Source of the DNA: Tenuibacillus multivorans
Lineage (GTDB): Bacteria > Bacillota > Bacilli > Bacillales > Alkalibacillaceae
DNA length: 64,000 nt
Direction: 5' to 3'
NCBI RefSeq assembly: GCF_900103915.1
Contig: NZ_FNIG01000004.1
Coordinates: forward strand, 62,001-126,000
This document shows positions 7,500-15,777 of this stretch, piece by piece (positions within the stretch are counted from its first letter, which is position 1; each line of letters opens with the position of its first letter). The notes under the pieces were generated by a model. That model was not told the origin of the DNA and did not search any database. It saw nothing but the letters and a program-made list of their open reading frames with translations. Both the position numbers and the translations under genes were made by a program.

Positions 7500-9048
7500 A
7501 TCAGGACTCATTAACATTTTTATCTTAGTGATGATCGCTATCTTTACGCCGCATGAGTGGTATTATCTACTATTAACTGTCGCTCAGCTTGTTTATGTAC
7601 CGCTTGTTCTCGGTTCATTTATTAAAAATAATTCCATCGTCTGGTTTGCTATTCCTGCTTTTCTTTCGGTAATTGTCTTGCAATTGACTTCACAAACGTC
7701 AGGGGACTTATTACTCGCAACCATTTATTTCGCTTTCACGATTGTAGTTGCTTTCCATGGTATAAAACGATTTCTCAATAGAGGCTTCATATATATGGAG
7801 GAAATTTTGATTGATATGGCCATGATGTTCTTAGCGATTGGCGGAATGTGGTTTTGGGCTTCAGAAGCGGGCATTGATACCGGCTTCAGTCCAATCATCA
7901 CGTGGTTAACGGGTATACATTTTCATTATGCTGCCTTTATGTTCCTAGTTTTTGCAGGGATTCTTGGGCGAATCTATAAACCTAAAGGGTATCATCTTTT
8001 GGCCTGTGCCATTATCATAGCTCCTGTTTTTGTGGCGCTCGGAATTACGTTTTCGACGTTTCTTGAGCTTGTGTCGGTTATCATTTACATCATAGGCATT
8101 TATGGGTTTATCGTTCTAAGCTTTAAAGCACCATTTCAAAGTTCTTGGCAAAAATGGCTTCTCCGGATCTCATTTCTAGCACTAGGTGTGACGATATTAT
8201 TTTCTCTAATATACGCCTTTGGAAATTGGTCAGGAATGTACGTGATAACGATTGATTTTATGCTCCAGTTCCATGGATTGATTAATGCTGTCGTTTTTGC
8301 AGGAACTGGTGTGATCGTCTCAACCGTTTTCGTGCCACTGACAAACGTCAAAACACCAGATTTTCCGGTTAGTCCACTTCGCGCAAGCTGGAAGGTCGGT
8401 GAATTATTTTTAAACGGTAAAATAGATGAACAAGAGTCGGTCAAAGGGCTAGTCGATGACATGAGCGTTTATGATTTAGAACTAGCACCATCCATTGTGG
8501 ATTTTTACGAGAACACGACGGCCTATCGCTTATTTGCACGAGTCCAATGGAAACCATGGTTCAAACCGTTTGCCGCTGTTTATCGATTATTCAGTCGTAA
8601 AACGCAACAAATCAATCTTCCGTTATCTAGTGAAACCGTTGAGATGACGGGGGATGTTTTACCGATTAAGAGTGAGTTGGACCAACGGAAAAAGGTCCGG
8701 GCGTGGCTAAGACAAATTAACGATGACACCACATTCGTTGCTTTATATTCTGAGCATCAAGCGAATGGAAAAACATACATGAATATTGCTTTGCCTCTGC
8801 CAGGTTCATCTATGATCGGTATTCTGGATCTAAGCAAACAGGGCGAAAAACTAGTTTTATCAAGTGAGGAGGTTGGAATTTACTTAGCGTTTCGCCAATC
8901 TTTTATGAAACTTCCCATTCATGAGCGGTTTGAGGTAGAAGAGATTGAAATGGGCGAGCTTAAGGCAACGCACCGTATGAGGATTTTCGGGTTACCTTTC
9001 TTACAAATCGATTATGAGATTAAAAAGGAGTCATACTATGCGCTCTGA
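7483..9048 (+). CDS. YndJ-like membrane protein
   Basis: The product is about 521 residues from a GTG at 7483, preceded by AAGGGG, overlapping the DUF4166 gene. Residues 1-290 form roughly ten membrane segments; residues 300-520 are soluble, ending in a lipid-binding-like beta domain (MRIFGLPFLQIDYEIKKE). This resembles YndJ of Bacillus, function unknown. The operon arrangement with DoxX-like and DUF4166 genes supports the call. An in-frame ATG at 7465 is a less likely start. Confidence 0.78.
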   Translation: MTNLHKSGLINIFILVMIAIFTPHEWYYLLLTVAQLVYVPLVLGSFIKNNSIVWFAIPAFLSVIVLQLTSQTSGDLLLATIYFAFTIVVAFHGIKRFLNRGFIYMEEILIDMAMMFLAIGGMWFWASEAGIDTGFSPIITWLTGIHFHYAAFMFLVFAGILGRIYKPKGYHLLACAIIIAPVFVALGITFSTFLELVSVIIYIIGIYGFIVLSFKAPFQSSWQKWLLRISFLALGVTILFSLIYAFGNWSGMYVITIDFMLQFHGLINAVVFAGTGVIVSTVFVPLTNVKTPDFPVSPLRASWKVGELFLNGKIDEQESVKGLVDDMSVYDLELAPSIVDFYENTTAYRLFARVQWKPWFKPFAAVYRLFSRKTQQINLPLSSETVEMTGDVLPIKSELDQRKKVRAWLRQINDDTTFVALYSEHQANGKTYMNIALPLPGSSMIGILDLSKQGEKLVLSSEEVGIYLAFRQSFMKLPIHERFEVEEIEMGELKATHRMRIFGLPFLQIDYEIKKESYYAL

Positions 9049-9895
9049 AAAAGAGATGATGGATTTGATTTTAGGAACGGCGAGGGAAGATGACCGTATT
9101 CGAGCTGTTTGGATGAATGGTTCGCGGACAAATCCAAACGCGAAGAAAGATATTTTTCAAGACTACGATATTGTCTATGCCGTAACGGATGTGTCATCGT
9201 TTACAGCGGGTCACAGCTGGGTCGACCGATTTGGTGAGCGAATCATCATGCAAATGCCAGATGCATCAGCGTGGCCAAAGGATGAACCGCGTGAAGCTTT
9301 TGCTTATTTGATGCAGTTTGAGGATGGGAATCGGATTGACTTGACGCTTGTTCCTAGTCAAAACGTCTCTGATATTATGGAAAAACAAGAAAGCTTAACT
9401 AAGATATTACTAGATAAAGATGATCAGTTACCGAAAATCGACCCGCCAAACGACCGGGATTATCACGTTAAAAAGCCAACAGAAGCGGAATTTTTATCAT
9501 GTTGTAATGAATATTGGTGGGTTTCACTTTATGTTGCAAAAGGACTGTGGCGTGAGGAAGTTTTATATGCTAAAGGTATGCTAGACGGTCCCGTGCGTGC
9601 GGCCCTTATACAAATGCTAGATTGGAAAGTCGGAATTGAGCATGATTTTAAAATTAGTATGGGGAAATTTAGCAAGGAGCTCCGTCATTATCTTGATAAA
9701 ACGACGTGGCAGCGATTGCTAGAAACTTATCCAACCGTGGATATCGAACAAATCTGGCAAACCCTTTATTTAATGGCTGACTTATTCCACGATGTAGCAA
9801 AACATAATGCAGAAATGCTTGACTACCATTATAATGAAAAAGAGGAACAATATGTTCGAAATTATTTGAAACGAATACGGAATAACGAAATCTAG
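9038..9895 (+). CDS. aadK: Aminoglycoside 6-adenylyltransferase (AadK-like)
   Basis: At 285 residues it equals the usual length of ANT(6)/AadK enzymes, which adenylate streptomycin. The nucleotidyltransferase core is intact: WMNGSRTNPN, then DYDIVYAV supplying the metal-binding acidic pair, and DGNRIDLTLVP as the third acidic strand; the C-terminal helical domain (NEYWWVSLYVAKGLWREE) is also typical. The start follows AAAGGAG and overlaps the YndJ-like gene by 11 bases. AadK is a chromosomal gene in Bacillus subtilis, so this need not be acquired. Resistance itself cannot be asserted from sequence. Confidence 0.88.
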   Translation: MRSEKEMMDLILGTAREDDRIRAVWMNGSRTNPNAKKDIFQDYDIVYAVTDVSSFTAGHSWVDRFGERIIMQMPDASAWPKDEPREAFAYLMQFEDGNRIDLTLVPSQNVSDIMEKQESLTKILLDKDDQLPKIDPPNDRDYHVKKPTEAEFLSCCNEYWWVSLYVAKGLWREEVLYAKGMLDGPVRAALIQMLDWKVGIEHDFKISMGKFSKELRHYLDKTTWQRLLETYPTVDIEQIWQTLYLMADLFHDVAKHNAEMLDYHYNEKEEQYVRNYLKRIRNNEI

Positions 9896-9906
9896 GAGTT
9901 GACTAT

Positions 9907-10296
9907 ATGAATTTTATCGACATCGTCATTATCATTGGCGTTTTGTTCATAGCAGCATTCGCCGTTGAATTTGGTTTAACAAAACTATTAAACATACCGA
10001 TTCGCGAAAAACGTTATATCAACGATCAACACAAGCAGCGTTATAAGCAATTTATTTTTACGTTTGGAATCGCTTTACTAATTATTTTTACCTTATACAT
10101 ACTCGGACAGATCATCATTTTTATCCCAATAACTTTAATTATGTTATATCCAATCGCCAGTTCAATTGTCGATATGGTGATGGAATTGAAATATGATCGC
10201 GAGTCACGACGTTACATTATTTCAATTTCGAATATCATTGTATATGTTGCTTTTCTTGTTATATTATTTACGACAGACTTTTTCGGGTTGTTGTAA
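9907..10296 (+). CDS. DUF4181 membrane protein
   Basis: The 129-residue protein has about four membrane segments and matches the DUF4181 pattern: an N-terminal helix, the loop LLNIPIREKRYINDQHKQRYK, two central membrane helices and MVMELKYDRESRRYIIS before the last helix. The family has unknown function and is common in Bacillaceae, often in multiple copies. The start follows TAGGAG 11 bases after aadK, suggesting readthrough from that gene, and another small membrane protein follows. Confidence 0.75.
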   Translation: MNFIDIVIIIGVLFIAAFAVEFGLTKLLNIPIREKRYINDQHKQRYKQFIFTFGIALLIIFTLYILGQIIIFIPITLIMLYPIASSIVDMVMELKYDRESRRYIISISNIIVYVAFLVILFTTDFFGLL

Positions 10297-10316
10297 GTTT
10301 TTTAGGAGGTCAAAGA

Positions 10317-10553
10317 ATGCCGTTCTTAAAAAGTATGATTCATATTGTCGCTTGGTCAAATGTTGGGTTGGTACTTTACGGACTCATTTTTACAATGAGT
10401 TATGAAACGTATTTTAATATTTCTAGCAAGCTTACGATAGGATGTATTTTGGTTTATTTACTAATAGGTATTTTTATAGACTACCATAAAAGTAAAGATA
10501 GCGGAACAGGATTTGGTTTGTTTCGTTATATGTTTAAAAAGGATAAGTCCTAA
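10317..10553 (+). CDS. Small membrane protein, unknown function
   Basis: A 78-residue protein with two membrane segments (residues 7-28 and 36-55) and a basic tail. TTTAGGAGGTC gives a strong ribosome binding site. It lies 20 bases after the DUF4181 gene and is followed by a perfect terminator, so it probably ends that transcript. No family is recognised. Confidence 0.7.
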   Translation: MPFLKSMIHIVAWSNVGLVLYGLIFTMSYETYFNISSKLTIGCILVYLLIGIFIDYHKSKDSGTGFGLFRYMFKKDKS

Positions 10554-10590
10554 AGCCTTAACGATATGCTTGGATCGTTAAGGCTCTTTA
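10554..10590 (+). terminator. Rho-independent terminator
   Basis: A perfect 12-bp stem, AGCCTTAACGAT with ATCGTTAAGGCT, and a loop of 8 nt, followed by CTTTA. It closes the aadK/DUF4181 run. Confidence 0.85.
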
Positions 10591-10720
10591 TACATGGTAA
10601 GCGGTGTCTCAAATCGGCACATTGATCAGTCAGATTTGGGGTTGTAGGTTTTAGGTCGCAAAATGTCCTTTTTAATTTATTTTATAGTTCTATTTAAATG
10701 AACAAAATCATAGTAACCCC

Positions 10721-11200
10721 TTATTGATCATTAACATTTTTCCATTCATACACTTGATTACTTAAAAAATTATAGAGAGTATTAGAATTTACTATTTTAT
10801 AATCTTGATGTAATCTTGGATCGCGTAATAGTATATAATTCTTTAAGACATAAAAATCAGTATTAAGATTTCCTTTATATTGAAGATCTATTTTGAATTC
10901 ATTGACAAAATCAATGGACTCTGTATTACCATGGTATTCTATTAGTTGAATGTTCTCAAATTTATTAATAATTTCATTTATATCTTCTTCGCTTTTTATA
11001 GTTAAAGTGAATTTAGAATTATTTCTTATTTTTTGCAATTCAATCTGATTGATTTGACTTTCTTTATTATCTATTTCTTCTATATTTTCTATGGCTTGCT
11101 TAAGTGTCGATTCCTTATTATTCATATTTGTAGAAAACAAGTAAAATAATATCAATACCATGCCAACCACAATTAAACTTATAGTTACTTTTTTATTCAA
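10721..11200 (-). CDS. Membrane-anchored protein, unknown function
   Basis: The 159-residue product has an N-terminal membrane anchor (residues 5-25, TISLIVVGMVLILFYLF) and an extracytoplasmic domain rich in Asn, Glu and Ile. The proposed TTG start follows TAGGAG by about 10 nt. Its base composition is more AT-rich than the neighbours. No family is recognised and no partner gene is adjacent. Confidence 0.6.
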   Translation of the reverse strand: MNKKVTISLIVVGMVLILFYLFSTNMNNKESTLKQAIENIEEIDNKESQINQIELQKIRNNSKFTLTIKSEEDINEIINKFENIQLIEYHGNTESIDFVNEFKIDLQYKGNLNTDFYVLKNYILLRDPRLHQDYKIVNSNTLYNFLSNQVYEWKNVNDQ

Positions 11201-11674
11201 AAAAATCCGCTCCTATTTTATTTTTCAATTTAATATATACAACTTTCATATCATGAATTCCTTCAAATATCTATTTTTCAAAAATGGGGAGTTTTACCAT
11301 TAAAATAAAATTATTGTAAATCCGAAATTTTATTCGTAATAACTTCTTAAAAGACATACTTATAAGAAGTTAAAAGAATAAAGTGACAGTACATAATTAA
11401 GAATGTGAAGAAATAACAATCAATGATAAAAAGTGATAAATTCGCTTACTTAATTATTAATCAATGTAAGGTCAACGTATTAATGGAGATTTGAAAGCGA
11501 AGGTGAAGATCGTCAAGTTGCTGGAAAACATCACTATAGTTGTCCAATCCCAAATAATGTGAATCCAGGATTGAAAGGATAGAAGCCTGATATTTGTCAG
11601 GCTTTTTCTATTGTTCTCAAGAAATACAGAATATGGTAGACTTAGGTTGAACTATTTATCAAGAAGGAGAGACT
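11201..11674. other. 474-base gap without a clear gene
   Basis: The left half is AT-rich and probably holds the promoter of the minus-strand gene at 10721-11200. Near 11490-11580 two overlapping short frames are open, one ending KHHYSCPIPNNVNPGLKG just before a terminator. This could be the tail of a lost gene, but I cannot assign it. Nothing else is evident. Confidence 0.4.
11583..11608 (+). terminator. Rho-independent terminator
   Basis: AGCCTGA and TCAGGCT form a stem with a 6-base loop followed by TTTTTC. No intact gene precedes it, supporting the idea that a gene has been lost from this gap. Confidence 0.75.
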
Positions 11675-12529
11675 ATGAAACATAAATTTTCCCTCATCGT
11701 ATTATTAAGCATTTTATTCGTTGGTTGTAGTCAACAGGAAGATGAAGTTGTCATTACTAATGATAGTGAGCTATATACATCTTCGCATGTAAAACTATTA
11801 GGTTTTAGTATTTCAATAGATAATCATACTGAACAGGAAATTGATTATTATGTCAAAATCGATATAGAAGATGACTGGTTGTCCAAACAACTTGGTCAAA
11901 ACGAGTTTGTCTTTGGTGAAGGATCAGCTCTTTCGGAAAAGGGTACGATATATGATCTCAAACCAGACTCAAGTGATATCATAGGTGAAAGGGTTGAGTT
12001 TGATCAGCAGGTAAATGAAGACAGACTTAAACAATCGATTCAAGATAATCAATCTGTAAAAGCAAGCCTTATATCGATAAATGATGAGGTATTGGTATCA
12101 GAATACATAACGAATCTGACGGTTACGGATGAAGAGGGTATTTTAAAAAATCGTGACCATTCATTTTTTATACTCATATTAATCCTAATTTTATTGGTGG
12201 GAACTTCTTATTTAATAGACAAAGCTGTTAGAAAGTGGCTCGGGATAGAAAAACCTAAACGCCAGGATCTTCCTAAAGCGTATAAATGGTTGGAACAAGG
12301 AGCTAATATAGTTTTAAATGTTGTATTGTTTTACTTAACTATTCAAGGAGAAATTAGAGATAATGGCAATTTAATAATGGCGATGTTCATTATCACACTT
12401 ACTTTTGAAATTTTACTCAATATTATATTCCTTTCTAAGACAAAGGAATATTTAGTTTCATTAATACATCTCGCTATAATTATAATAATTCTGGCTATTT
12501 TTATAGAAACAACACCATTTTTTAACTAA
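11675..12529 (+). CDS. Lipoprotein with C-terminal membrane domain
   Basis: The 284-residue product begins with a lipoprotein signal peptide (lipobox LFVGC, Cys at residue 18), continues with an extracytoplasmic domain of about 130 residues containing a beta-rich pattern (FSISIDNHTEQEIDYYVKI), and ends with four hydrophobic segments between residues 163 and 284. A lipid-anchored N-terminus combined with a polytopic C-terminus is uncommon. The start follows AAGAAGGAGAG. No family is recognised. It lies 23 bases upstream of the kinase-like gene. Confidence 0.7.
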   Translation: MKHKFSLIVLLSILFVGCSQQEDEVVITNDSELYTSSHVKLLGFSISIDNHTEQEIDYYVKIDIEDDWLSKQLGQNEFVFGEGSALSEKGTIYDLKPDSSDIIGERVEFDQQVNEDRLKQSIQDNQSVKASLISINDEVLVSEYITNLTVTDEEGILKNRDHSFFILILILILLVGTSYLIDKAVRKWLGIEKPKRQDLPKAYKWLEQGANIVLNVVLFYLTIQGEIRDNGNLIMAMFIITLTFEILLNIIFLSKTKEYLVSLIHLAIIIIILAIFIETTPFFN

Positions 12530-12552
12530 TAGCCAGACATGGGAGAAAACAT

Positions 12553-13146
12553 ATGAAGTCGTTAATTGATAATTGGAGAACTATTTGCATAAAGAAAAAC
12601 TTTATAGGAATCGGATCGACAAGAAAGGTTTATCGCATGAACGACCGTGTCATTAAGGTACATTTAAATTCATTGGGGTATCATCAATCTAGGCGTGAAT
12701 ACGAAATTTATAATGATTTGATTGGTACTGAATTTGCTAGATTGCTTGCGCCGATTGAATATGTGGATAAGAATATCTGTTTACAGAAATATTATCGAGA
12801 GGTTCCAATGCATCATAATCAATCCTTTGATATCCAAAAGCGGTCTGGAAACTGGTCTATTCCAAGAAACTATGAAGCTACCATTAAGCTTTTAGATGAG
12901 GTATACGATGCATTTGATCTCAAGGATAGCAGTAATTATGGAATCGACGAACGCGGTGAACTAGTTTTAATTGATTACGGCATGAGTAAGAAGATCTATG
13001 AGAGTCAATGGGTTCCTAAAGTAGAAAATGGAGAGATTCCTCAGATTGAGTTTTCTACTTGTGAACAATGTGGAGAAAAGAAAGAAATTCGAGTCTATGG
13101 AGAAAATGATTCGGATATTCGCTGTGTCGATTGTGGGAAAGAATGA
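12553..13146 (+). CDS. Kinase-fold protein fused to a zinc ribbon
   Basis: A 197-residue protein with a reduced protein-kinase-like pattern: IGIGSTRKVYRMN as a glycine loop, VIKVH as the nucleotide-binding lysine strand, SRREYEIY as the helix-C glutamate, DLKDSSNYG in the catalytic-loop position and LVLIDYGMS in place of DFG. The last 35 residues hold CEQCGEKKEI and CVDCGKE, a four-cysteine zinc ribbon. Much of the C-lobe is missing relative to full kinases (about 155 residues in all), so the target and even activity are open. It follows the lipoprotein closely. Confidence 0.6.
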   Translation: MKSLIDNWRTICIKKNFIGIGSTRKVYRMNDRVIKVHLNSLGYHQSRREYEIYNDLIGTEFARLLAPIEYVDKNICLQKYYREVPMHHNQSFDIQKRSGNWSIPRNYEATIKLLDEVYDAFDLKDSSNYGIDERGELVLIDYGMSKKIYESQWVPKVENGEIPQIEFSTCEQCGEKKEIRVYGENDSDIRCVDCGKE

Positions 13147-13237
13147 AAAACATGCTCCTAACTTTAGCTAATGATACTAATCAATACACCTTTTTTGTTA
13201 AAATGGATAAAAGGAAATCTAAAAGGAGTTATGGTAA

Positions 13238-13387
13238 ATGAAGTTTGACGGTAAAAAACTGGTCTTAACGATCATTATCATTATCGTGATTATGAGTGTA
13301 GTTACATATGCCATTTTTAATTACTTAGACCGAAACGAATATATTGAAGAGATGGGGATGGCATGGGTTCAAAATGGCATACTGTAA
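13238..13387 (+). CDS. 49-residue single-pass membrane peptide
   Basis: The start ATG follows AAAAGGAGTTATGGTAA and encodes a 49-residue peptide with one membrane segment (KKLVLTIIIIIVIMSVVTYAIF, residues 6-27) and a charged, extracytoplasmic or cytoplasmic tail DRNEYIEEMG. It sits 31 bases upstream of the small GNAT gene. No family is recognised; the strong ribosome binding site and the coding-like residue pattern support translation. Confidence 0.6.
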   Translation: MKFDGKKLVLTIIIIIVIMSVVTYAIFNYLDRNEYIEEMGMAWVQNGIL

Positions 13388-13418
13388 AAATCGTAATTCA
13401 AACAAAGGAGTGCTTTTA

Positions 13419-13691
13419 ATGGAAATCAAACAAGATGACAAAGGTTTTTATGTCGGTAAACCAGGAAATAAAGATGCAGAAATTACATTTGTGGATAAGG
13501 GAGCAAACACGATTGAAATTGATCACACTGAGGTTTCGGAAAAACTGCGTGGTGAAGGTGTAGCAGGAAAGCTTGTTCAGTCTGTCGTGGATTATGCGCG
13601 GGGAAATGACTTGAAAATTACAGCAACTTGCGAATACGCCAAGAAAAAGTTAGGGCGAACCGATGAATACAATGATGTTTATATCGGGTAG
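13419..13691 (+). CDS. Small GNAT-family N-acetyltransferase (YjdJ-like)
   Basis: A 90-residue protein of the compact GNAT family (COG2388): IEIDHTEVSEKLRGEGVAGKLV gives the acetyl-CoA loop RGEGVAG, followed by VVDYARGNDLKITATCEYAKK, typical of the short YjdJ-like branch. ATG at 13419 follows AAAGGAGTG. The substrate is unknown. It is immediately upstream of a broken deaminase gene whose start is 15 bases after its stop. Confidence 0.85.
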   Translation: MEIKQDDKGFYVGKPGNKDAEITFVDKGANTIEIDHTEVSEKLRGEGVAGKLVQSVVDYARGNDLKITATCEYAKKKLGRTDEYNDVYIG

Positions 13692-13706
13692 AAAGGGGAC
13701 AGTTTG

Positions 13707-14163
13707 ATGTATCAGTAAAAGTTCCTAAAACAAGCCATTCAACTAGCACAAGAAAATGTCAAATCAGGTGGACGTCCATTTGGAGCGGTATTAGTTAAAA
13801 GATGGTGAAGTCATTGCAACAGGTGTTAATGAAACGTATGTGACGCATGACATTACCGCTCATGCAGAACTACTCGCAGTACGCCGTGCCAATGAAAAAC
13901 TACAACCCCCTTTTTTAGAAGGGACAGAAATGTATGCTAGTGGTCAGCCATGTCCGATGTGCATGGCAGCTATGCATTCAGCTAATGTCGACAAAATTTA
14001 CTTTGCTTATTCGTATGAGGATGGTGAACCATACGGGCTTTCTTCAACTCATATATTAGAACAGTTAAAGAAGCCGACAGACCAGCAAACAATAGAAATT
14101 AAGCATGTAACGCCAAGTGATGTTGACGAACACCCTTATGAAATGTGGATTAATCAATCATAA
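13707..14163 (+). pseudogene. Nucleoside/guanine deaminase, broken by stop and frameshift
   Basis: Conceptually a cytidine/guanine-deaminase-like enzyme: GGRPFGAVLVKDGEVIATG, then HAE (zinc ligand and catalytic Glu, in ITAHAELLAVRRAN) and PCPMCMAAM (two zinc cysteines). Two lesions interrupt it: codon 4 is TAA right after MYQ, and one extra A in an A-run near 13797-13801 shifts the frame between GAVLVK and DGEVIATG. The GAAAGGGG binding site and the terminator are intact. Either a recent pseudogene or two sequencing errors; the rest is well conserved. It is about the normal family length when repaired. Confidence 0.85.
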
Positions 14164-14166
14164 TCT

Positions 14167-14193
14167 GACGCAGGTTTTTACCTGCGTTTTTAA
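14167..14193 (+). terminator. Rho-independent terminator
   Basis: ACGCAGGT and ACCTGCGT form a perfect 8-bp stem with a T-rich loop, followed by TTTTAA. It follows the broken deaminase. Confidence 0.85.
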
Positions 14194-14209
14194 TTTTGTC
14201 ATAATGTGT

Positions 14210-14302
14210 CGATTCCCCATATTTCTGATAATTTCCCCATAAAAAAATTAAATTCCCCATAAATTTAATATTTTCCACGTAAATACATGAAATTTCCCCA
14301 TA
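14210..14302 (-). repeat. Short 20-21-nt-step array, ATGGGGAAT phrase (minus)
   Basis: ATTCCCCAT is repeated with the final A at 14219, 14239 and 14259, a degraded copy (TTTTCCACGT) about 14277 and a further full copy at 14300. Steps are 20, 20, about 20 and 21 nt. Read on the minus strand the phrase is ATGGGGAAT, the same family as the arrays at 1.4, 18.6 and 59.7 kb but in the opposite orientation. Confidence 0.75.
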
Positions 14303-14343
14303 AAAACATGGATATTTGATAGGATATGAAAAGTCGCATTATA

Positions 14344-14364
14344 ATTATCTTGATTCAAGATAAT
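14344..14364. promoter_or_regulatory. MhqR-like MarR-family operator
   Basis: A perfect inverted repeat with 10-bp arms ATTATCTTGA and TCAAGATAAT around one central base. The TATCTTGA core resembles the MhqR box (TATCT..A..T..AGATA) that controls ring-cleaving dioxygenase and quinone-detoxification genes in Bacillus. It lies 19 bases upstream of the start of a dioxygenase stub, exactly where such an operator would be expected, but it now controls no complete gene. Confidence 0.7.
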
Positions 14365-14382
14365 TTGAAGGGAGCTTTCCTT

Positions 14383-14463
14383 ATGACAGATAAAAAGACT
14401 AATGGGGAACACCACATTACTGCGATCGCGGGAAATCCCCAAGAAAACGTAAGTTCAAGATAA
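14383..14463 (+). pseudogene. N-terminal stub of a ring-cleaving dioxygenase (MhqA/MhqO-like)
   Basis: The 26-codon frame begins MTDKKTNGEHHITAIAGN and continues PQENV before reaching SSR and a stop. HHITAI.G..QENVDFY is the highly conserved N-terminus of Bacillus VOC-type ring-cleaving dioxygenases, which are normally over 300 residues; here sequence after QENV is gone and a terminator follows at once. The GAAGGGAG binding site and the MhqR-like operator upstream remain. A large internal deletion that kept both ends of the transcription unit is the simplest reading. Confidence 0.75.
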
Positions 14464-14468
14464 ATAAA

Positions 14469-14495
14469 ATTACCGGCATGTCCGGTAATTTTTTG
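14469..14495 (+). terminator. Rho-independent terminator
   Basis: ATTACCGG and CCGGTAAT form a perfect 8-bp stem with loop CATGT, then TTTTTG. It presumably served the lost dioxygenase gene. Confidence 0.85.
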
Positions 14496-14566
14496 TCCTA
14501 TAAATTATTCATAATATTAATATTATTGGTAAAATTGATATAAGTTATTTTACCAGGGAGATTATC

Positions 14567-14881
14567 ATGCTATCTAAACTTTGCTTCTTTGTCTGAATTA
14601 CATTTCATTTGCATACCTTGTAGATTTATTTACCCGCAAGAAATTCAACATAAAAGAAAAAAGTCCTTATTTCAGTTTAGATCTGGACAAAGAACGAAAC
14701 AAGAAAAAATTCAATATGATAGTTGCCATTGTTTCTCTTTTGCTCAGTACAATTCAGTTAATACAACTCAATATCAATCTAACCAGATTAGAAGGAGCAC
14801 ATTGTAATCCTTGCTCAAACTGTTGGCTTCACATTATTTTTTTGGTTTTTAGTTACAATCGGTTATTTTGATACTTTCTGA
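14567..14881 (+). pseudogene. Small membrane protein gene with two frameshifts
   Basis: An ATG after CAGGGAG opens MLSKLCFFV and stops; the next frame continues SFAYLVDLFTRKKFNIKEK and a membrane helix (MIVAIVSLLLSTIQLIQL), and a third segment in the first frame ends with AQTVGFTLFFWFLVTIGY and a stop. Joined, these make a coherent protein of about 104 residues with three membrane segments, comparable in size to the DUF4181-like membrane proteins upstream. Two frame changes (near 14590 and 14805) mean no intact product is made. The family assignment is uncertain. Confidence 0.6.
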
Positions 14882-14895
14882 GAAAGGTAGATTGC

Positions 14896-15725
14896 ATGAA
14901 TATATTAAAACCAAAACCAAGAGGACCACTCAGAATTTACGCTGGTAAAAAGTATTACCGGTTAAAACGTTACTTAATTTGGTATTTTGGGGATGAAACC
15001 TTTGCGAATGCTAAAGAAGAGAAGCTCCCACACCACATTCATAAACATTCATCTCTATTATTAAGAGAGCTTAAGGATGTTGATATGTGGTTACAGCATA
15101 ACAAAATAAAAAACCTCGAGATCGCGACCCAAAAATTAAATAAAATTACAATCCATCCCGGAGAAACCTTTTCTTATTGGAAGCTACTTGGGCCTACTAC
15201 CAAAAGAAAAGGCTATGTCGAAGGAATGGTACTTCACTATGGGAAAGTCACGACTGGAATTGGAGGCGGACTTTGTCAACTGTCGAATTTGATTTATTGG
15301 ATAACCCTACATACACCTTTAACCGTTACGGAACGGTATCGACATAGTTACGATTTTTCCCTGATTCAAATCGAAAACAACCGTTTGGAAGTGGCGCGAC
15401 ATGTGCTTATAACTATCTTGACTTACAAATAAAAAATGAAACTAATCACAGCTATCAACTGCTGACCTATTTAACCGATACACATCTAGTTGGTGAGTGG
15501 CGAGCTGAAGTGCCAAAAATCCACACTTACGAGGTTTATGAAAAAGATCACCGTATTACTCAAGAATTTTGGGGTGGTTATGTTCGGCACAATCAAATCA
15601 ATCGAAAAGTATTTAACCTTGAAGGTGAACAAATTGATGATGAATTCATCACAGAAAATCATGCGATTATGATGTATAACCCCATGTTGGGATACGATGA
15701 AAAAGTGGTAGATTCAAAAGAATGA
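14896..15725 (+). pseudogene. VanW family protein, single frameshift
   Basis: The first 160 codons are a typical VanW protein (ITIHPGETFSYWKLLG, GYVEGMVLHYG, GIGGGLCQLSNLIYW, HTPLTVTERYRHS). At RHSYDF, in a run of five T near 15353-15358, one base appears missing: the plus-one-base repair continues PDSNRKQPFGSGATCAYN and then LVGEWRAEVPKIHTYEVYE to a normal end at 15725. Repaired length is about 277 residues, usual for the family. VanW proteins lack a settled biochemical role; some sit in glycopeptide-resistance loci. It may be a true pseudogene or a homopolymer sequencing error. Confidence 0.85.
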
Positions 15726-15777
15726 ATATTTTTCGATGCTATGTACCGTATTAAAAGAACGGAAGGGGATAGGATGA

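Noticed and set aside
9038-9895. Acquired resistance island around aadK
   Set aside because: AadK is a core chromosomal gene in Bacillus, the flanking genes are an ordinary operon and no mobile element is visible.
11490-11580. Possible short gene ending KHHYSCPIPNN
   Set aside because: No start codon with binding site, two overlapping frames equally open, no recognised family; kept only as a note on the gap.
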